From the NCBI GenBank assembly GCA_964370435.1, contig CAYJJG010000003.1, forward strand, positions 110,046 through 174,045: a stretch of DNA of 64,000 bases. The letters run 5' to 3'. A program made the position numbers and the translations under genes. The notes beneath the pieces were generated by a model that saw nothing but the letters and a program-made list of their open reading frames with translations, did not search any database and had not been told where the DNA came from. This stretch comes from CALVGQ01 sp964370435 (lineage in GTDB: Bacteria; Bacillota_I; Bacilli_A; Erysipelotrichales; Erysipelotrichaceae). Shown here piece by piece: positions 61,595-64,000 of this stretch (its first letter is position 1; the number at the start of each line of letters is the position of its first letter).

Positions 61595-63087
61595 AATAGT
61601 CGCTCATGATTAATACTTTCAAACAAACGGTGTGTTTTTAACATTAAATCACTGACTTCTATATCTTTGATATTTTTTGTAATGACAATAACTTCATAGT
61701 CTTCATGAACATAATGAGGTATCGTGGTAATGATTAAATCACATTCCTTTATGTCATTAGCATCTTGAGTTGCATGAATAATGTGTACAAAATTTAAATA
61801 TTTAATAAACATCCGATGAAGATACAACATCTCTACAGAATTACAGTCATTAAAAAATACTATATTCAATTTTTCTTTAGACTCTTCTACCATCAACATT
61901 AAAATAAAAGATAAATTATAAGAAAATATCTCTTGATTCATAATGACATAATAATCGCTCACCATTTCAACAATATCTTCTACTATTTTTTTTATATTTG
62001 TATAAGAATTAATAATTTTTCTTTGATAATCCATATTAACACGATAATTTGCATTAATTTGAACAATTATTTCTTTAGCTAACAACACTTTAAAATTATC
62101 AATAAAAGACGCTATAGAATTGTTTTTAATATTTAATTTTTGATTAACATAATATTTTAGCTTATTAATTAAATCTTCATCAATAAACAGTAAATCATTC
62201 AATCCTTGTGAAAGTAATGGTGAAGAATTTAATATTAAACTATAAACATAGATCAATTCGTTTTCTAAAAGATGGACATCTACAAGTTGAATGAAAGTAT
62301 CTTTAATAAAATTAATAATTTTATGGTCTTTATCTAGCAAATCAATTATTTTTAGACGACTTTCAGGCATAGTAATAGTATTATTTTCTCTCATCCTTTG
62401 AATCGCAATATTAATAATCTGACTAAGCCACTCTTGATCTGTAATGGAAAAATCTAACTTTGTAAATCGCTTAATAGCCCTTAATGCATCATTAATAGAA
62501 GATAAAGTATTTTCATTAAATAAAAGATTCCGTGATTTATTTAATTTATAAACATCTTGATAATCCTCAGGCATGCTCTGTAAGAATGTATTTACTTCAC
62601 TGCACCAACTTAGAATTAAAAGTCGTAATCTTTTTTCTCCACTTTGTAGCTTAACACCTTCACGACTAATACTTAAATCACAGCCGTATTGTAATAGCCA
62701 ATTGTTTATTGATTCTAATAATTTATATATCGTTGGCCGTGATACATGAAAAATTTCTGATAACTCAGATATATGTAAATTATCTTCTTCACTTATCAAC
62801 AAATATAAAGCACAATAAAATCTTTCTTCATTATAATTAATAGTAACTGGGGTATCTTCTTTTTTTAACAAGTTTAGTAAACGTTCATCTACTGCATTAA
62901 TTTTAATTCCGCTAGCTGCCTTTCTAATAAGGGTATAATTATGCATTTCTAAATAATCATGCACTTCATCTAAATATCTAAAAATAGTTTCCCTACTGAT
63001 ATTTAATTTTCCTGCAAGTTCATTAGCAGAAATATAATCACTTTCTTTTGAAAGTTGCCATAAAATTAATTTAACTTGATTTTTCAT
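61582..63087 (-). CDS. BglG/Mga-type PRD transcriptional regulator (paralogue)
   Basis: 501 residues from the ATG at 63087, preceded by a weak GGGGAAAAA site; an in-frame TTG 12 nt upstream is less likely. HTH regions are SANELAGKLNISRETIFRYLDEV (about 18-40, key residues ANELAxxLxxSRxTI) and SELSEIFHVSRPTIYKLLES (about 108-127). The domain order and many residues match the regulator at 59.4 kb. The pair may have arisen by duplication. The probable target is the PTS locus. Confidence 0.85.
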   Translation of the reverse strand: MKNQVKLILWQLSKESDYISANELAGKLNISRETIFRYLDEVHDYLEMHNYTLIRKAASGIKINAVDERLLNLLKKEDTPVTINYNEERFYCALYLLISEEDNLHISELSEIFHVSRPTIYKLLESINNWLLQYGCDLSISREGVKLQSGEKRLRLLILSWCSEVNTFLQSMPEDYQDVYKLNKSRNLLFNENTLSSINDALRAIKRFTKLDFSITDQEWLSQIINIAIQRMRENNTITMPESRLKIIDLLDKDHKIINFIKDTFIQLVDVHLLENELIYVYSLILNSSPLLSQGLNDLLFIDEDLINKLKYYVNQKLNIKNNSIASFIDNFKVLLAKEIIVQINANYRVNMDYQRKIINSYTNIKKIVEDIVEMVSDYYVIMNQEIFSYNLSFILMLMVEESKEKLNIVFFNDCNSVEMLYLHRMFIKYLNFVHIIHATQDANDIKECDLIITTIPHYVHEDYEVIVITKNIKDIEVSDLMLKTHRLFESINHERLLKKS

Positions 63088-63166
63088 GTTTTTCCCCAAC
63101 TTTTTTATGCTATTAGTTTAACACATTTTTTAAAATTACGATATTCTTGAAGAAGACATTTATAAA

Positions 63167-63922
63167 CTAAAATTCCTTTACTAAAAGTTTTTCTATTACG
63201 TAGGCCACTGCATCCTCTTCAAAATGTGGTGCTATAAAATGTGCATATTTTTTTATCTTATCATCAGCATTCATCATAACGACATTATATGCACCCAGCT
63301 TAAACATACTGATATCATTATAATCATCACCGATACAGATACAATCCTTTAAACTTATATTTTTTTTATTACAAAAGGTTAACACTGCTTCTCCTTTAGT
63401 AGCATATTGGTTGGTAATTTCATAACCTCGATTGCCTTTTGATTCAAAATTGATAGGTAAAGACTTAAAAGCTTTTTTTACTTCTTCAATATCTTTTTGA
63501 TGGTTATACATACCTAAAAATTTATAATCTATATGCTCACTATAAGATACTTGTTCATTATCGCTAATTTTATAGGCAAAATAACTAATAATTTCTTTAT
63601 TACTGTATACATGATTTAAAGATTTCGCCAATAATTGAAGATTATATTTTTTTGCAATTTGATTAACTTCTAAAAGCGTTTCATAAGGTATGATGATATC
63701 AATCCCGATTTCACTATAGGCGCCATTAAACCCGATACATTGGACTCTAGAATCAATTTTAGCAGCTATATATTTTGTGAATAATATCGGTCTTCCACTA
63801 GTTAATACTATTTGATTTCCTTGATTAAGTGCCCTTTTTAGAGCTTGAATATTATTTGAAGACAAGCTTAAATCTTTTTTCATTAATGTTCCATCTAAAT
63901 CGATAAATAATGTTTTACTCAT
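63167..63922 (-). CDS. HAD-superfamily phosphatase, Cof type
   Basis: 251 residues. HAD motif I is LFIDLDGTLMKK (nucleophile Asp8), motif II TSGRP, and motif IV IGDDYNDISMF, with a C2-type cap between (about 80-185). Cof-type phosphatases act on sugar phosphates, FMN and other small metabolites. The position at the head of the PTS locus suggests dephosphorylation of an imported sugar (inference). GGAAGGAG precedes the ATG. Confidence 0.93.
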   Translation of the reverse strand: MSKTLFIDLDGTLMKKDLSLSSNNIQALKRALNQGNQIVLTSGRPILFTKYIAAKIDSRVQCIGFNGAYSEIGIDIIIPYETLLEVNQIAKKYNLQLLAKSLNHVYSNKEIISYFAYKISDNEQVSYSEHIDYKFLGMYNHQKDIEEVKKAFKSLPINFESKGNRGYEITNQYATKGEAVLTFCNKKNISLKDCICIGDDYNDISMFKLGAYNVVMMNADDKIKKYAHFIAPHFEEDAVAYVIEKLLVKEF

Positions 63923-63959
63923 ATCTATACTCCTTCCTCTTTAATTAAAAAAGATTACA

Positions 63960-64000
63960 TTATTGCAATCCATTTTTTTGTTTTATTTCTTGAATAGCTT
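63960..64000 (-). CDS. Possible C-terminal end of an upstream gene (cut by window edge)
   Basis: Twelve codons reading AIQEIKQKNGLQ are followed by TAA at 63962-63960. The peptide has ordinary composition and the spacing to the HAD gene (37 nt) suits an operon. Too short to identify. Confidence 0.3.
   Translation of the reverse strand, partial: AIQEIKQKNGLQ

Overview
This 64 kb window comes from a low-GC, Gram-positive-type bacterium (Bacillota). Evidence for this includes lipoboxes, strong AGGAGG ribosome-binding sites, PRD-type PTS regulators, a guanine riboswitch, and the conserved order rplS-lepB / rbgA-rnhB-dprA-topA-trmFO-xerC / rpsB-tsf / pyrH-frr-uppS-cdsA-dxr-rseP. Flavin-carrying lipoproteins and the long single-chain PurL point to a fermentative, probably gut-type anaerobe. 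Placement near the Erysipelotrichia is an inference from gene content only. No rRNA, tRNA or CRISPR array was seen.

Layout. 1-1.4 kb: a small membrane protein and a partial DeoR-family regulator. 1.5-10.3 kb: purE-L-M-N-H-D operon (minus strand) behind a guanine riboswitch. 10.4-12.2 kb: LUD-domain protein and asnA, divergent. 12.2-18.3 kb: pyrH-frr-uppS-cdsA-dxr-rseP-galE operon. 18.5-24.1 kb: a flavin respiration island (FMN/FAD reductase, Cache histidine kinase, response regulator, FMN-binding lipoprotein) sitting between tsf and pyrH. 24.2-32.9 kb: tsf, rpsB, xerC, trmFO, topA, dprA, rnhB, rbgA. 33-53.4 kb: an accessory block between rbgA and lepB, which are neighbours in many Bacillota. 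It holds a decayed membrane gene, a large lipoprotein, a 1.2 kb-residue repeat surface protein, an IS1182-like remnant, a type IV pilus-like operon with a PilT-type ATPase and no assembly ATPase, an AraC regulator, a tandem-duplicated lipoprotein, DUF2200, a Gfo/Idh oxidoreductase and an autoregulated DUF2975-HTH-DUF4173 operon. 53.4-54.5 kb: lepB and rplS. 54.9-64 kb: a sugar PTS locus (EIIA, iron alcohol dehydrogenase, pentulose-phosphate epimerase-like enzyme, EIIBC, two paralogous PRD regulators, a HAD phosphatase).

How it works together. The core genes serve purine synthesis, translation, isoprenoid and phospholipid synthesis and DNA maintenance. The accessory genes mostly act at or outside the membrane. 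The flavin island should pass electrons to an external acceptor under two-component control. The pilus-like operon carries its own regulator with a GGDEF-like tail and a transglutaminase-like lipoprotein. The PTS locus imports and converts an unidentified sugar. The strongest candidates for undescribed biology are the pilus-like operon at 40.9-46.8 kb, the flavin island inside the rpsB-pyrH cluster, and two probable leaderless genes, one with a LexA-type box.
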